DNA of 64,000 bases from Tamarix chinensis. Taxonomy: Eukaryota > Streptophyta > Magnoliopsida > Caryophyllales > Tamaricaceae. Each line of letters opens with the position of its first letter. Positions within the stretch are counted from its first letter, which is position 1. Below are positions 23,830-35,215 of this stretch, in pieces. The notes beneath the pieces were generated by a model, which made no database searches, was not told where the DNA came from, and saw only the letters and a list, made by a program, of their open reading frames with translations. The translations under genes were made by a program, and so were the position numbers. The stretch covers positions 48,614,218 through 48,678,217 of the forward strand of contig CM060181.1 of NCBI GenBank assembly GCA_030549775.1, given 5' to 3'.

Positions 23830-25760
23830 ACGTCTCTAACATATTTAAAGTTCATAGAGATGCTTTCATTGAAGTTGGACATGATGATGAGGAGATTGAT
23901 GAGAAATATAATGAAGAGGTTGATGGGTAGGATAATGAGGAGTAGGAGGTAAATAATGAAGATACAAAAGAGGATGAGTGTGCAATCAAGGATAAGGCTT
24001 GCAAGAAACTTCTTATATTTGGGAAGAATATGAAGTGGTGACTTTAAAAGATGGGTCGAATAAGCTGAATGCAAGAAAATATAAGAAGTTTTATAAGGCA
24101 TTTAAAGTGATACCCCTACTGACTATCAAAGAAACAAAGGATATTGTCTTTTTCAAAGTCCACTAGCATTAGTGTTGCACCTAATTTAGGTATGATCATG
24201 AAATGATGATGAAAAAGCTGCTCATATGATACTCATACATGAGTATCTATTTCATATGATAGAGCATATGAAGCTTAATGAATTTCTATTTACTATCTTT
24301 TATTATCAATGAATAACTTGTCATATTTCTAAGGATGTTTTTTTTATTTTGTATAAAATTGAAAAGAATAAGGTCATGAAAATTATAAATGACACTAATA
24401 GGATTAGCATAACAACATACCTTTTGAAATTTGATGCCCAAAAACTTCAGTATATGGTTGTAAGTGATCACTTGATAGATAATGATTGGAATATCTAAAA
24501 GCATGTTATTAATTATTTTCACTTACCTATTCCTAGTAGTCGATTAAATATATGCAGTATTTTATATGGGTGTTTGATGGATTGAAAAATTGAAGATAAA
24601 GTAAGAACTATTAGTGTTTATAATTGTTCAACTAATGATGTTTGTGTCAAGTTGTTAAAGATAACTTTAGCTTCAAACAAAAGCTATTGTTTGCCAATAA
24701 AATCTTCCATTTTTGATGTTGTACTCACATTATTTATATGTTACCTTAAGATGGATATAAAGATATTAGTAGTGCCATCAATAATGTTTGCACAAGTGTG
24801 AAATATTTGTTTAATTAAGAAGCTCATTTGATAAAATTTAGTGACATTGCTATTCTTTTTAAATTAATAACCAAGAAGTTGATTCTTGATGTTTGTACCA
24901 ATTGGAATTCTATATATTATATGTTTCTACTAAATTAAAGTTGAAGGGGGTCTTTCCTAGGTATGCACAATATACTCCACCATATAAATGGTCACATTCC
25001 TGTGAAGAATGGAGATAAGCCCAATTAGTGTGTGAATTTATTGAATTCTTTAGTGTGGTAACAAATATAGTCTCAGGAAGTGAGTATCTAATAAAATTTT
25101 TTTATCTTTCTGATGTATGGAGGATTACACCTATTTTGTATGATACAACATGCTCATCCAAGCTATTTTCTCAAGGAATGGTATTAATCGTGAAATAAAA
25201 TTTTGATATATATTGGGTTTTTTTTTTACTTATTGATGGTTATTGTAGTTGTTTAAGACTTGATACGTAAGTTGAATATGCATTCCCTGATCTTTTTAGT
25301 CATGATGAAGCTGAGAAGAATATTGAGCTTGTTCAAGATACTTTAGGAGTCATATATGAAAATTATGCTTGAGGGTAAACAAGTAGCTTGGAGAAGTCTA
25401 TAGTGGACTATGACAGTGAAGGGCCATACTTTATTATTATTGGGGAAACTAAAGATATTGGTTTTGGAATGATGGGATTCAAGTAATTTATTAGAAAGTA
25501 TGACATATAAATACTATTAAAATCAGAGTTGGATATTCACTTAGAGGAGAGTGTACTTATTTGTGATGATGATTTTGATTCTTCTTTTAGTGCTTTGGAA
25601 TGTTGGAATGTTTTGTATTTTATTTCAAATGGATAAAGATATTTTGTCAATACCTATCACCACTATTGCATCAAAAATCTACTTTTAGTGCTATGGAGAG
25701 GGTTATTGATCCTATAGAGCATTATTAGCTATAAAAATTGTTGAAGTTCTCCTTTGTGTA
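23830..25760 (+). pseudogene. Heavily decayed hAT transposase
   Basis: No long frame survives, but stop-interrupted translation follows the order of a plant hAT transposase. At about 24430-24680 there is a stretch like the catalytic core (DAQKLQYMVVSDHLIDNDW, then ISVYNCSTNDVCVK, the counterpart of the VDNASSND motif). At about 24880-24930 ILDVCTNWNSIYYM matches the DVxTRWNSTYxM motif. At about 25630-25700 DILSIPITTIASKSTFSA matches the hATC dimerisation domain, with K where the catalytic E of the SES motif is normal. hAT transposases cut and paste their element in the nucleus. Many stops and frameshifts indicate great age. It would be the transposase of the element bounded at 5900 and 26972. 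Confidence 0.8.
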
Positions 25761-25786
25761 GGGAATTGGGTTTGATCAAAGATAGG

Positions 25787-25795
25787 GCTGAAGAA

Positions 25796-25830
<35 letters not shown>

Positions 25831-25838
25831 AGAAGAAG

Positions 25839-25868
<30 letters not shown>
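25787..25868. repeat. (GAA)n microsatellite
   Basis: About 25 GAA/AGA trinucleotides directly after the decayed hATC region. The open frame reported on the other strand here is poly-phenylalanine from this repeat and is not a gene. Confidence 0.93.
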
Positions 25869-25870
<2 letters not shown>

Positions 25871-26972
25871 TTGATCCTCCTTTATTAATGTTAGATACAT
25901 TTTTTTTTTCATTTGAAACTTCATGGATTAAATTCTAATCATAATATTTTATTTTTGGATTTGTCAATAAATACAAGCTACCACAAAATATTTCAAACAT
26001 GAAGATCATAGATCTTCTATAGCATATTGTGTTTTGACAAAATTTTATCTGATTAAATTTCTCAACTTCATATTATGATGTATTGCCTTTCCTATTCGAT
26101 ATTAGTTTAGGATTAAACTTACCCAATTTAACATGATGTATCTTTTTTATATATGTTATTCATTGGCAACAAATAAGTTATTGTCTATTATGTTGATGTT
26201 GAAGGGATTTTTTGCATTGTAGAAACAAGTATGCATCATTATTTTTTTATTTCTTGGTTTAGATTACTTGATTAATTATTTAATTATCTTTCTTTTTTGT
26301 TGGTAGGTTTTGAAAGTTGATAAATATTGTTATCTTATTTAGAGTTTAGACTAGTCGTTCTACACTTATTTTGTGTTGGTGAAAACGTTGGACTAGGACT
26401 TAGTGTAGGGGCTTGAGTCTATGATTAGATTATATTTTGTTTATAATTATGATAATTGTTCTAAAGGTTTTTTTTTCATTTTATTTATATTTTGGATATT
26501 TTTTGTGGATGGATCTTGATGTTTTGGATATAAGAATTATCATTAGGAAAAATATTTGGAGAGAAATTCATAATTCTATGATATTTGGAGAGAAATTCAT
26601 AATTCTATGTGAACCCATTGCAAGTCTTATGACATTTTAATGAACATATTTTTGTATTGAGGAATGTTTCTGTTTATTATGCAACCCAAACATTTTTTAA
26701 TATTTTTTTTGACCACTAGATGTAGTTAAACAAGTAGAATAGTTAACCGCACTAAGCTCCAACTCAAATCATGATAAATGAACATATCTGGTTCAATAAT
26801 TTTTTAAATGTTTAACAAGACGTGGTGGCTCGTAAACCTTATCAAGTCAAGCTCAAGCCATATTCATTTGGCTCATTTCAAACTTGAGTTGAGCTCGAGC
26901 TTGAAAAAAAAACTAAATGAGTTCATCTTGAGCTAGGGATATTCAACTTAAATCAACTCATAAACAACCTTA
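25869..26972. other. 3' part of the old hAT element
   Basis: AT-rich, non-coding. A 28-bp motif around GATATTTGGAGAGAAATTC is directly duplicated at about 26553-26607. From 26726 to 26960 there are GCTCAAGC and GCTCGAGCTTG words resembling the subterminal repeats of the hAT element at 2072. Confidence 0.5.
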
Positions 26973-27165
26973 CTTATCTACATTTTCATGCTGAACATAT
27001 ACATAGTTTATTATTAATAAACATGATAGAATCTTCTAATGAACCTATGTATAGCTCTCTCTCGTCACGTATATTTACTTTTTATAATGAAACATACTAC
27101 TATTTGTTATTGAGCAAAACTAAGTTCTTTGTTGAGCCTATATGTTTTATTGCCTAAACTTGTCA
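26973..27165. repeat. Right half of the repeat split by the hAT element
   Basis: It aligns with 4841-5030: TTCATGCTGAACATATACAT, TCTTCTAATGAACCTATG, ATAATGAAACATACTA and ATGTTTTATTGC occur in the same order and spacing. Together with 5672-5899 it restores a repeat like 4625-5030. Confidence 0.7.
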
Positions 27166-28396
27166 AGTTCTTCTCTTTGGTTCTATTGAAATAGCAACGA
27201 TTGATTGATAACTAATTTGCTCAATTTGGAGGCTATATTCATTCACTCACTTGGGTTTCTTACTACTAACTATGCAATAATATTGATTGTGGCATACTCA
27301 ATTTTAAAACTAAAAATAGTTTTAAGATGTGGTTAAGAAATTAAAGCTTTGATTTTGTTAAATTTTCTTGATTTGAACCGTATTTGCCTTCACTACCATG
27401 TTGTCATCGTTGCCTCATCTTCATCACTTATTCTCCCTATTCATTTCAATTGATTGTGGATGCCCATAAATCCAAAGCACGAGCAATAGGGCGAGAGAAA
27501 TGCCAAAAAAATGAATGAGAAAAATATGATATGAACTTATAAGTAAATGACGATGAAATCGATGTGGGGTGGTTTGAAAATGAATGTAGGTTGATTATAT
27601 TACTTTATTTTTTTAATTATGAATATAAATGTTATAAGTACTATGTAAATTACTATGTATGTATAATATAAATTGGGTGTGGCCATAGTATAATAACAAA
27701 GAACAATAATTTCTTAATATATAAATTATTGTTTATTGGCCTTTTTAAGGAAATAAACATGTGAAACTAAAAAAGAACTCACTTTTAATAGAAAAATCAA
27801 CTCAGATAAGTTTTTTAGTGTATCGCCATTAATAATGAGTTTTTCACAAATATGAGAATGGAAAAAAAATTTAAAAATTGAGAACAACGTTATCATAGAG
27901 AAAGAAAACAAAAGCATCTTAATATTGCATAAGATTTATGAAAAAAAAGGCTTGAGCTTCATATATACAAAAAACAATCTAGAAAATTTAAAGAGGTGTA
28001 GACGTATATAATACTACATAGAAATTATATTACAAGAAATTGTAGTGTGGTGAACAAAACTCACCACACTATTCTAATGGAGCATAGAAAAATAATGTAT
28101 ATGTGCTGTTATTTATTTACCATGTTTACTACATCTATAATCTATCTATAATTTATCACCAATAATTTGTCAATCGATGCAGCCATCCGGTGCAGTCAAA
28201 TATGACATCTGTGACAACTAATAGCCATAAAAGCTCTCTCTCTCTCTCTCTCTCTCTCGCTCTCTATCTCTCTAAATACACGGCTAATTATTTAATTACA
28301 GTTGTAGTATTTTAGTAACTGTTTATGCCTCCGGTCCTTGGCATTAAATATGGAAAATTCAAAATCCCAGTAAATAGACAATACACTTTTTTTTTA
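27166..28396. other. AT-rich spacer with one perfect inverted repeat and a (CT)n run
   Basis: No gene is supported. It holds TAGTGTGGTGA and TCACCACACTA (28043-28053 and 28061-28071), a perfect 11-bp inverted repeat with a 7-bp loop, and (CT)n at 28234-28274. A poly-T run at about 28386-28395 could mark the poly(A) end of the LINE on the minus strand. Confidence 0.5.
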
Positions 28397-28770
28397 TAAT
28401 TGTGGTACTATCATAAAACACAAACAAAAAAAATACAAGGTAAACACGAAAATTAGACTCCACAAAGCTCTCCCTTTTAAAGTAGTATCTGCATATTATG
28501 AATCACATTATCAATTCTTTAGGCAAAATCTTCCTAGTGATTCTTGATCCAAAACCCAATCCTCATTTTGACTAACATTGTCATCCATCTAACACATATT
28601 TTTGATTTTAGAACACTATCTTTTTTTTTGTACTCTCATTACTTAAGTTATTGCAAAAGACATAACATTCCATATTTGCTCTCTCAAACTGTAACACCCC
28701 AAAATTTATTATTATTTTTAAAATGGAAGCAATTAAATTAAAACCTGTAAATTTCGAGAATGTTACCACC

Positions 28771-28815
28771 GTGATTAGTATGAGCCCGGCCCACGGCCAT
28801 TCCTGTACTAACCAC
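28771..28815 (-). other. Terminal stem-loop of LTR B
   Basis: GTGATTAGTA (28771-28780) and TACTAACCAC (28806-28815) pair over ten positions, one as G-U when read as RNA on the minus strand. It lies about 80-125 bp inside the sense 3' end and is equivalent to the stem of copy D with different bases. Confidence 0.7.
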
Positions 28816-29371
28816 AAGGCTAAAGGAAAATTAATAATCATCATAAATCAATCCCAAGCACGACTTCATATAAAAATTAAACAATTAAAATATAGAAATT
28901 AGAGTGCGTAGTCAAAGTTCCTAAAAAGGAACTAAAGTTTACAACAAGTAAAAAAATAAGTCTAGAATACCCAATACAAAAATAGAAAATCATAAAAGGG
29001 AAATCTGGCCAAGCCACTCTTGATCTTCGTACTAAGTCCATACTCAACACTCAGCCCTGCATGATGCCTCGTGAACATCGAAGGCATTGAAATAGGTATC
29101 ACCAACCTGCACAAAGTCAGAGGGGCCTTATACTCATGGGAATGAGCAGCACCTATAAAACGGGTGGTCAGTACGCTATGTATTCAGTAAGGTAATTGTA
29201 CACAAAGGCCAACACACAAAAGCACATAATCCAAGCATAATAACATAACAACATACGATAACTTTATATAAATAAATAAAGGTCATATTATAATCCGGAT
29301 AAATTAATTATTTAATATCTGATCATCACTCATTTCACACTATGCTTTTTATCAATCCATGAAAGTATGGA

Positions 29372-29745
29372 AACTCCACTATTATAGCTGATGGATCGAT
29401 CACTTATAGGGAAAAACATACCTAACCACTATTTTAGCCGGTGGATCGGTGACTTATAAGGCAGAACTCACCTAACCACTATTGTATGTTGGTGGATCGG
29501 TCTGGCCCTAGCTCGCATGGTGTTCCACTGTAAGTACTTAGTATCTTTTATGTGTCTTATCAAACTTAGGTTTTTGGTTTATTGAGCTTAGGATCCCCCA
29601 CTATTATAGTTGATAAAGTGGTCACTTATAAGGCAAAATGCACCTAACCACTATTATAGCTGGTGGATCCGTTACTTATAGGGCGGAATGCACCTAACCA
29701 CTATTGTGGTATTATATGCCAGTGGATTGGTCTGGGCTTGGCTTA
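29372..29745. repeat. CCACTATTATAGCCGGTGG repeats of LTR B
   Basis: Six or so units with CCACTATTATAGCTGGTGGATC, given here as its core CCACTATTATAGCTGGTGG, followed by ACTTATAGGGCAGAAT and CACCTAA, spaced about 55 bp, with unrelated sequence between two groups. Confidence 0.87.
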
Positions 29746-30947
29746 ATAATCTTCCACTTTACATGCATGACCAACTCCATCTACGCTTATCCTCCAAAAG
29801 GGGTCGTCCCATACCTGGACACCCCTACACCTCCTAACTTGCCCCAACATCCATATCTTCTTCCCCTAACTCACACTAGAAGCCCAACTCCTAAGCATGT
29901 GGGTCAAGGCCACTACCTTACACCTCTAGGCCCACTCGCTGTCTTACCCTAGGGTTTTCTCCAGAAACCCTAATTTGGGCCTATGTGACCCATTCTTCTC
30001 CACCTCAAACAACCCAAACTATTTTAACACCCCACATATACCAACCCTTAGATTTTTCCCTCATCATCACACCTTACTCCTCAAGTACACGTGTGGCCAA
30101 GAAACCCTAGGTAGCTACACCAAACCCTAGCTGACCACATCAAACCCTAACATCCTCCTTTCCACATGTCACCCCTCCATTTCTCACCTTCCACTTTTAT
30201 TTTTCCATGATGCCTATGCTCATCCCTCACATGATAATATTCCTCCTCATTGCATACTCCACTCACCCTCATTTATTTTCTCTTTTTACCACCTTCTCAG
30301 ATTAGGGTTTCCTCCCAAACCTAGCTTGGTCTCCTATGCACCCTTATATTATCCCACGTACTATTTTTCACCCGAAGCCTCCAATCACCCAAACAACTCT
30401 TCCATTACCTTCCTCATACCCCAAATCAACTTTCCATATGTAAAAGTTACCCCCATGTAGACTTTATCCATTGCATACAAACCCTTGAAGTTTGAATGCA
30501 AAACCCTAAAACTCCCATGCAAAATCCTAGATTCTCCTATGAAAAACAAAACCCTAGATTCTTCCATGCAAAAACCTAGATTCTTCCATTTCTTCATTTT
30601 ACTTATAGTCTCCTATTATTCTTCCACTCATGGATCATGAAACACTTAGGTCCATCCCACCTACATTAGCCAAATGATTTTCTCTTAGTCACCTTACTCT
30701 CCTAATTTTCTTTTTCATTTTTCCATCTCACAATACCACATTAATATCCTCACATGCATTTCCTAAAGGGCCACGACACATTTCACCACATATACATATT
30801 AACACATACCATAAGAGAGTACATAAGCATACCTCAACTCCAAATTGCGCTACACTTTAAACAGTTAAACTAATAGCACATGTTATACAACATATGGCTA
30901 TCCGAGGCATATACAACACATAGCACACATAAGGTCTTAGCTACACC

Positions 30948-31015
30948 CTTACCTAACATGACACCAGTCTTGGAGCAGACTCCTACGCCTCCTTAGGATT
31001 TTGAATGGATTCACC
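30948..31015 (-). other. Conserved hairpin and splice-donor-like block, copy B
   Basis: Plus-strand CTTACCTAACATGACACC, then TTGGAGCAGACTCCTACG and CCTCCTTAGGATTTTG. On the minus strand it gives GGAG-N4-CTCC pairing and AGGTAAGG. It matches copies A, C and D closely. Confidence 0.65.
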
Positions 31016-31139
31016 TATAAGAGAGAAAAACTAAGGAGTATGTTCCCTCCTACAAAAAATACTATTGTTTCCTAAATTATTCTAAGATTAGGGTTATAGA
31101 TAAAATAACAATAGTAATATTGGAGAAGATGATAATATA

Positions 31140-31396
31140 AGGTTTGAAGATTTTACCCTAATAATAATAATAATGATACTAATAGTAGTAATAGTAGTAG
31201 TAGTAGTAATAATAATGATATAATTCGAATTAATATGAAATAGGGCTTTGACCCTTCATTTAAATAATAATAATAATAATAATAATAATGATGATGATGA
31301 TGATGATAACAATATTAATAATAATACATAATACTAATAATAATAATGGTATTAATTGAAAATAATGTGAAGTAGGGTTTTGTCCCTACATTGAAA

Positions 31397-31428
<32 letters not shown>

Positions 31429-31540
31429 ATAATAATAATAATAATAATCAAAATAATTACAAAATAGGGTCTCGGCCCTATATAGTGATAACAACAACAA
31501 CAACAACAACAATAATAATAATAATATAATATAATATAAT
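31140..31540. repeat. Compound trinucleotide microsatellite field of LTR B
   Basis: (AAT)n, (AGT)n, (AAT)n with (GAT)n at 31261-31308, (ACT)n at about 31397-31428, (AAT)n and (CAA)n to about 31512, then (ATAAT)n-like sequence. It lies at the same relative place as in LTR A, C and D. Confidence 0.9.
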
Positions 31541-32050
31541 ATAATTAAAGGCTTAATTAATTAGGGTTTAAGGATTGAGAGAGTTTAGGGTACCACCTAG
31601 GGTTGGTGGTGACTAGTTGCACCATTGGTAGTGCATAGTGATGGCGGTGGCAGCAAGTGTGGTGGCCGAAAGTGGTGGAGAGAGGAGAAAGGAGGAGGAG
31701 AGGGAGGAAGGGGAAAATTAATGCAGGGGAAGGTAGAAGAAGGTCTATTGGGTAATTTGGGAGGTGGTGGTTGCGGTGGAAGTGATGGAAAACGGTGGTG
31801 CAAAGTGCGGCGGAGGTGGAAGTGTGGCTGATTGGGAAATAGACTTTACATGGCCGGGGTGTATCGTGCAAGGCAAATTGAGGGTGGAAGATTTGTACTT
31901 AGGTAGAGGGTGATATAGGGAGTGGTGTTGTGGGTGGCTTGAGCGGTGGCGCTGGGCGACAACGATGACTAGGGAGTCCGATAGGGTGGTGGGGCACGAA
32001 AGGAAATTTCTGGGTTGCAGAAAAAAGGCTCGACTCCAGGGCTGGTTATA

Positions 32051-32062
32051 GGGTATTTATAG
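32051..32062 (-). promoter_or_regulatory. TATA box of LTR B
   Basis: Minus-strand CCTATAAATACC, about 825 bp from the TGAAATAACCC end, with CCATTGGCC just upstream, a CCAAT-box-like word shared with copy A. A promoter role is inferred from sequence and conserved position. Confidence 0.55.
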
Positions 32063-33184
32063 GGCCAATGGAGGGGGATAAGGTTAGAGGGGAGACAAGA
32101 GAATAGGGGCAGGTAGGTGAGGTGCACCAGCCGGCGATGGTAGGCCGGCGCAGATCAATTTGTGGTAGGGGTGATTGGCTAGGAAAAAGGGAAGTCGCGT
32201 GCAAGAAGGAAGGGGAATTGGTAAAGTTGAACGGTAGGCGAGTAAGTAGGGAAGAGATAGGAGATATCAGCCCGTCAGCAGCGTGGTTGGTGGCGAGAAT
32301 CTCAGGGGAGTTGCAGGCTGTGACAAGGAAAGAAGAAGAAGGAGGAATAAGAAGGTAGGGGACTAGGCGGTCTGGAAAAAAGAAACGAAAGAAAAAGAAG
32401 GAAGAGCCAACCAGGTGTATAGGGGAAAAATTTGTGGCATGGGCCTAAGCCGCATAGGAGAAAGGGAAAGAGAAGGGGATTGGGCCGGTGGGCTGGCCCA
32501 TTTCAGAGAAGAAGAAGAAAAGAAAAGGGAGAAAGGAAGGAAAGAAAGAAAAAGGAAAAAGAAGGAGAAAAAGAAAGAAAATAAAAAGGAAAAGGAGAAA
32601 ATAGATGAATTGGGGTTAATTAAAATGATTTGGGTATTTGGGATATTTAAAAATAATAATATTTTAATAATAATTAAATTCTCTTTTTAGGTTAATTTAG
32701 GATTTTTGAAAGATTTATCCTACATTCTTTTTTAATTAGCAAAACACCCAAAATTTTTCTAACTAAAATATTTATTATTTCCTTCTTAACTTGCCTTTTT
32801 TTTAAAATAATTTATTTAATTAATTTTTCTAATAAATATTTAACTAGCTATAACTTCTTAAATTAGAATTTTGGGTTATTTCACAAACCCTCCTTCGGCC
32901 TCTAAGCCAAGCAATAACATTATCTACAGTAGACCTCAACATTATTTGAGTATACCCTATCCAGTCACATACCCCATACCAAATACTTCTCATCATTATG
33001 TAATGTAGGAACTGATAGTTGACAGCCTCCTACGCAAGCTTACAGAAGGGGCAACCCGAATAACTGATATTAATGAGGTGAAGTCTAACTAGTTTGTCTT
33101 TAGTATTTAGTCTCTACTAGATGGAAAATAATGTGACGAGTTAGATCCTAGGAGGGGTGATGTCGATCCATATTCTAGTGTAAT

Positions 33185-33453
33185 TGTAATACCCCAAATT
33201 AAATGGAGTGTTATAAGGATTGATTTGACTACTTATATCAATATGGTATACCATCCTTTTATTGATTCCTTCCTAAGAAATTCATAGTTAAGCATGCTAG
33301 CCATAGAGTAATTTTATAAAACATTTCTCGAGAAGTACGTGAGTGAGGATAAAGCACACTGAAAGAGCTTGTATTGATCTGTAAAGTTAGCTAATTAATC
33401 CAAAAGCGCTCCATGGTAGCCCTCACATAGTTATATGGAATTGGGGTATTATA
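33185..33453. mobile_element. Short LTR-like element, 269 bp
   Basis: Begins TGTAATACCCCAAATT and ends AATTGGGGTATTATA, so the ends are inverted repeats. A perfect 5-bp target duplication GTAAT flanks it (33180-33184 and 33454-33458). It is a shorter relative of 9452-9800. The 5-bp duplication and TG start suggest a solo LTR of a small retrotransposon; the final TA in place of CA would be a mutation. It interrupts the LINE. Confidence 0.7.
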
Positions 33454-35215
33454 GTAATACCTTCTTATCCTTCCATATTCATCATTTTCTTGATACTCTA
33501 CCTACTCTACCTCCTATATAAATAGTCTTTGATGCCACATTAGGTTCTAGTGCCACACTACACCGTACCAAAATCCCATTTTCACAATTCTTTCCCTGCT
33601 GGTCTAACATCGAGAATAGTTTAGAAAAGGATATTTGTAGGGTACCCTAATCCAACTACTTATAATGCCATAACCTAAATTTGCTATTGTCTCCCAGTTA
33701 ATATTTATGCCTGAATATAGGATGTAATTCTGCCTTCTGAGATCCATAATATCTACCCAAGGTGTTATTCCCTTATTCTATTCTTATATCTCTACCTTTC
33801 CAATTTGATTACAAGAGTATGTGGATGTAATAAACTACTTCCATGATGTCCCCTCTATGGTATAGAACCTCAAATACTATTTGAATAATAGTGCATTATT
33901 TCTTATAGCCAGATCCCCAACTCCGAAGCCACCCATACTTCTAGGTTTTTGAATTACATTCCAACTTACCAGAGGAATCTTCTTTCATTCCTCACTTCCT
34001 ACCCAAAAGAAATTCCTTTGGATGGTGATAATCTCCTTTACCACTTCTTTTGGCATTTTGAATATGTTCATATAATACATTGATAGGTTGTTAAGAATAC
34101 TCTTGATCAATCTAGTCTACCTACTCTAGATAGTATCCTTACCTTCTACCCTATCAGTTTAAGCTCAATCTTATCGACCGCTGGCTTCCAAATCTATTTA
34201 TTCCTCAAATTTTCCTCTAATGGAAGGCCAAGGTAACTGATGGGAAATTTTATGATCTTATAGTTCATGATATGTGTTGCCTCCTCTTGTGATTATGCAT
34301 CCACTTCTAGCTTGATAAGCTTCAAATTTGTGAAAATTATGCTCATACTTAACATAAGAAAGAAGCACTCTAGTAGTCTCCTCTAATTCTTAACATTATC
34401 CCATGATGCTTCACAAAATATCATTGTATCATCCACAAATTGTAATGTGTTGCCTTAAGTCGATCACTCTCCACTTTCACTCCTTGAGTCAACTCTTTTG
34501 CAGTACCTCTTTGGATAAGTTGGTTGAAAGCTTCATTAGCTTAGACAAAAGAGAAAGGGGGACATGGGATCCCCTTGCTTGCATTCTCTTTTCTTCTTGA
34601 AGGAAGTGCATGGTGAATCGTTCACCAAAACTAAGATATTAGCCATTATTAGGCACTCATTTATCCATCCTCTTCATACCATGCCAAAGCCCATTATCTC
34701 TAGTATATTATCCACAAAGTCTCATTTGATGTTATAATAGGCCATCTCAATGTCTAGCTTAATCATCAAGCTTCTCTATCCCTTCTTCTTAAACAAATGT
34801 ATAATCTCATTGGCAACCAAATCTCCATCTAAAATAATTCTACTTGTGATGAAAGCAAATTGGAAGTCACTAACTATGTTATCTATTATATGTTTTAGTT
34901 TGTACGCCAAAATCTTTGAGATAACCTTATGAATACACCTTATCAAATTGATAGTTCTTAGTTACCTAATCTTCGCCGCCCCTTCTACTTTGGGAATCAA
35001 GGTGACCAAAGTGGTATTGAGTGCTTGTGGTAGGCGGATAGATTTGAAGAACTCTAGTACATAATCTATGAACTCTTCCCCTGGGAATCCCACATCTCAT
35101 CAATGAATCCCATGTGGAATCTATCATACCCAAGTGTCTTCAAGGGCTTATAATCCCACATCGCCTCTTACACTTCCTCTCTTTATGAAAAGCATTATAA
35201 CGACCCTACCAATCC

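Larger units (their letters stand above)
5900..26972. mobile_element. Old hAT element, about 5.5 kb without nested insertions
   Basis: The left end begins TAGGGTCATTGATAAACC and is followed by GCTCGGCTTGACTC words, much like the 317-bp hAT element at 2072. The right end has GCTCGAGCTTG-type repeats (26820-26960) and ends in CAACCTTA, a decayed complement of the same terminus. Flanking 8-mers are CTTTTGTT (5892-5899) and CTTATCTA (26973-26980). The flanks align as one continuous sequence to 4625-5030, where the corresponding site reads CTTTTTGT with no insertion. A decayed hAT transposase lies at 23830-25760. Solo LTR A and the Athila element were inserted later. The boundaries are inferred from decayed termini. 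Confidence 0.6.
28690..32883 (-). mobile_element. Solo LTR B of the long-LTR family, 4194 bp
   Basis: Plus-strand ends are TGTAACACCCCAAAATTT and TTTTGGGTTATTTCA. The target duplication CAAAC is perfect (28685-28689 and 32884-32888). Directly joined ends with no internal domain identify a solo LTR, left when the two LTRs of an element recombine. All family landmarks are present in minus orientation. It has no nested insertion, so its length is the best estimate of the family LTR. The inserted target is the decayed LINE. Confidence 0.88.
28397..35215 (-). pseudogene. Decayed L1-type LINE, reverse transcriptase to 3' end, split by two insertions
   Basis: Read on the minus strand from about 35215, stop-interrupted translation gives LINE motifs in order: LKTLGYDRFHMGFIDEMW, TLVTLIPKVEG-like, then QGDPLS in a decayed form near 34560, the S-YLGLPLEENLRNK-IW motif near 34230, LSRVGRLD and LTTYQCIM near 34100, and GGCPFC-like cysteines with WLRGRRRV at 33060-32890. 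LINE proteins copy their own RNA at a nicked target. The 5' part upstream of the reverse transcriptase is missing. A 269-bp element (33185-33453) and solo LTR B (28690-32883) interrupt it; the frame resumes left of LTR B near 28680. The 3' limit is uncertain, perhaps the poly-T run near 28390. Confidence 0.75.

Noticed and set aside
25712..25924. Poly-Phe frame on the minus strand
   Set aside because: It is a translation of the (GAA)n microsatellite.
30075..30590. Many AAACCCTA words suggesting interstitial telomere sequence
   Set aside because: They are dispersed single words, not tandem heptamers, and belong to the LTR in all copies.
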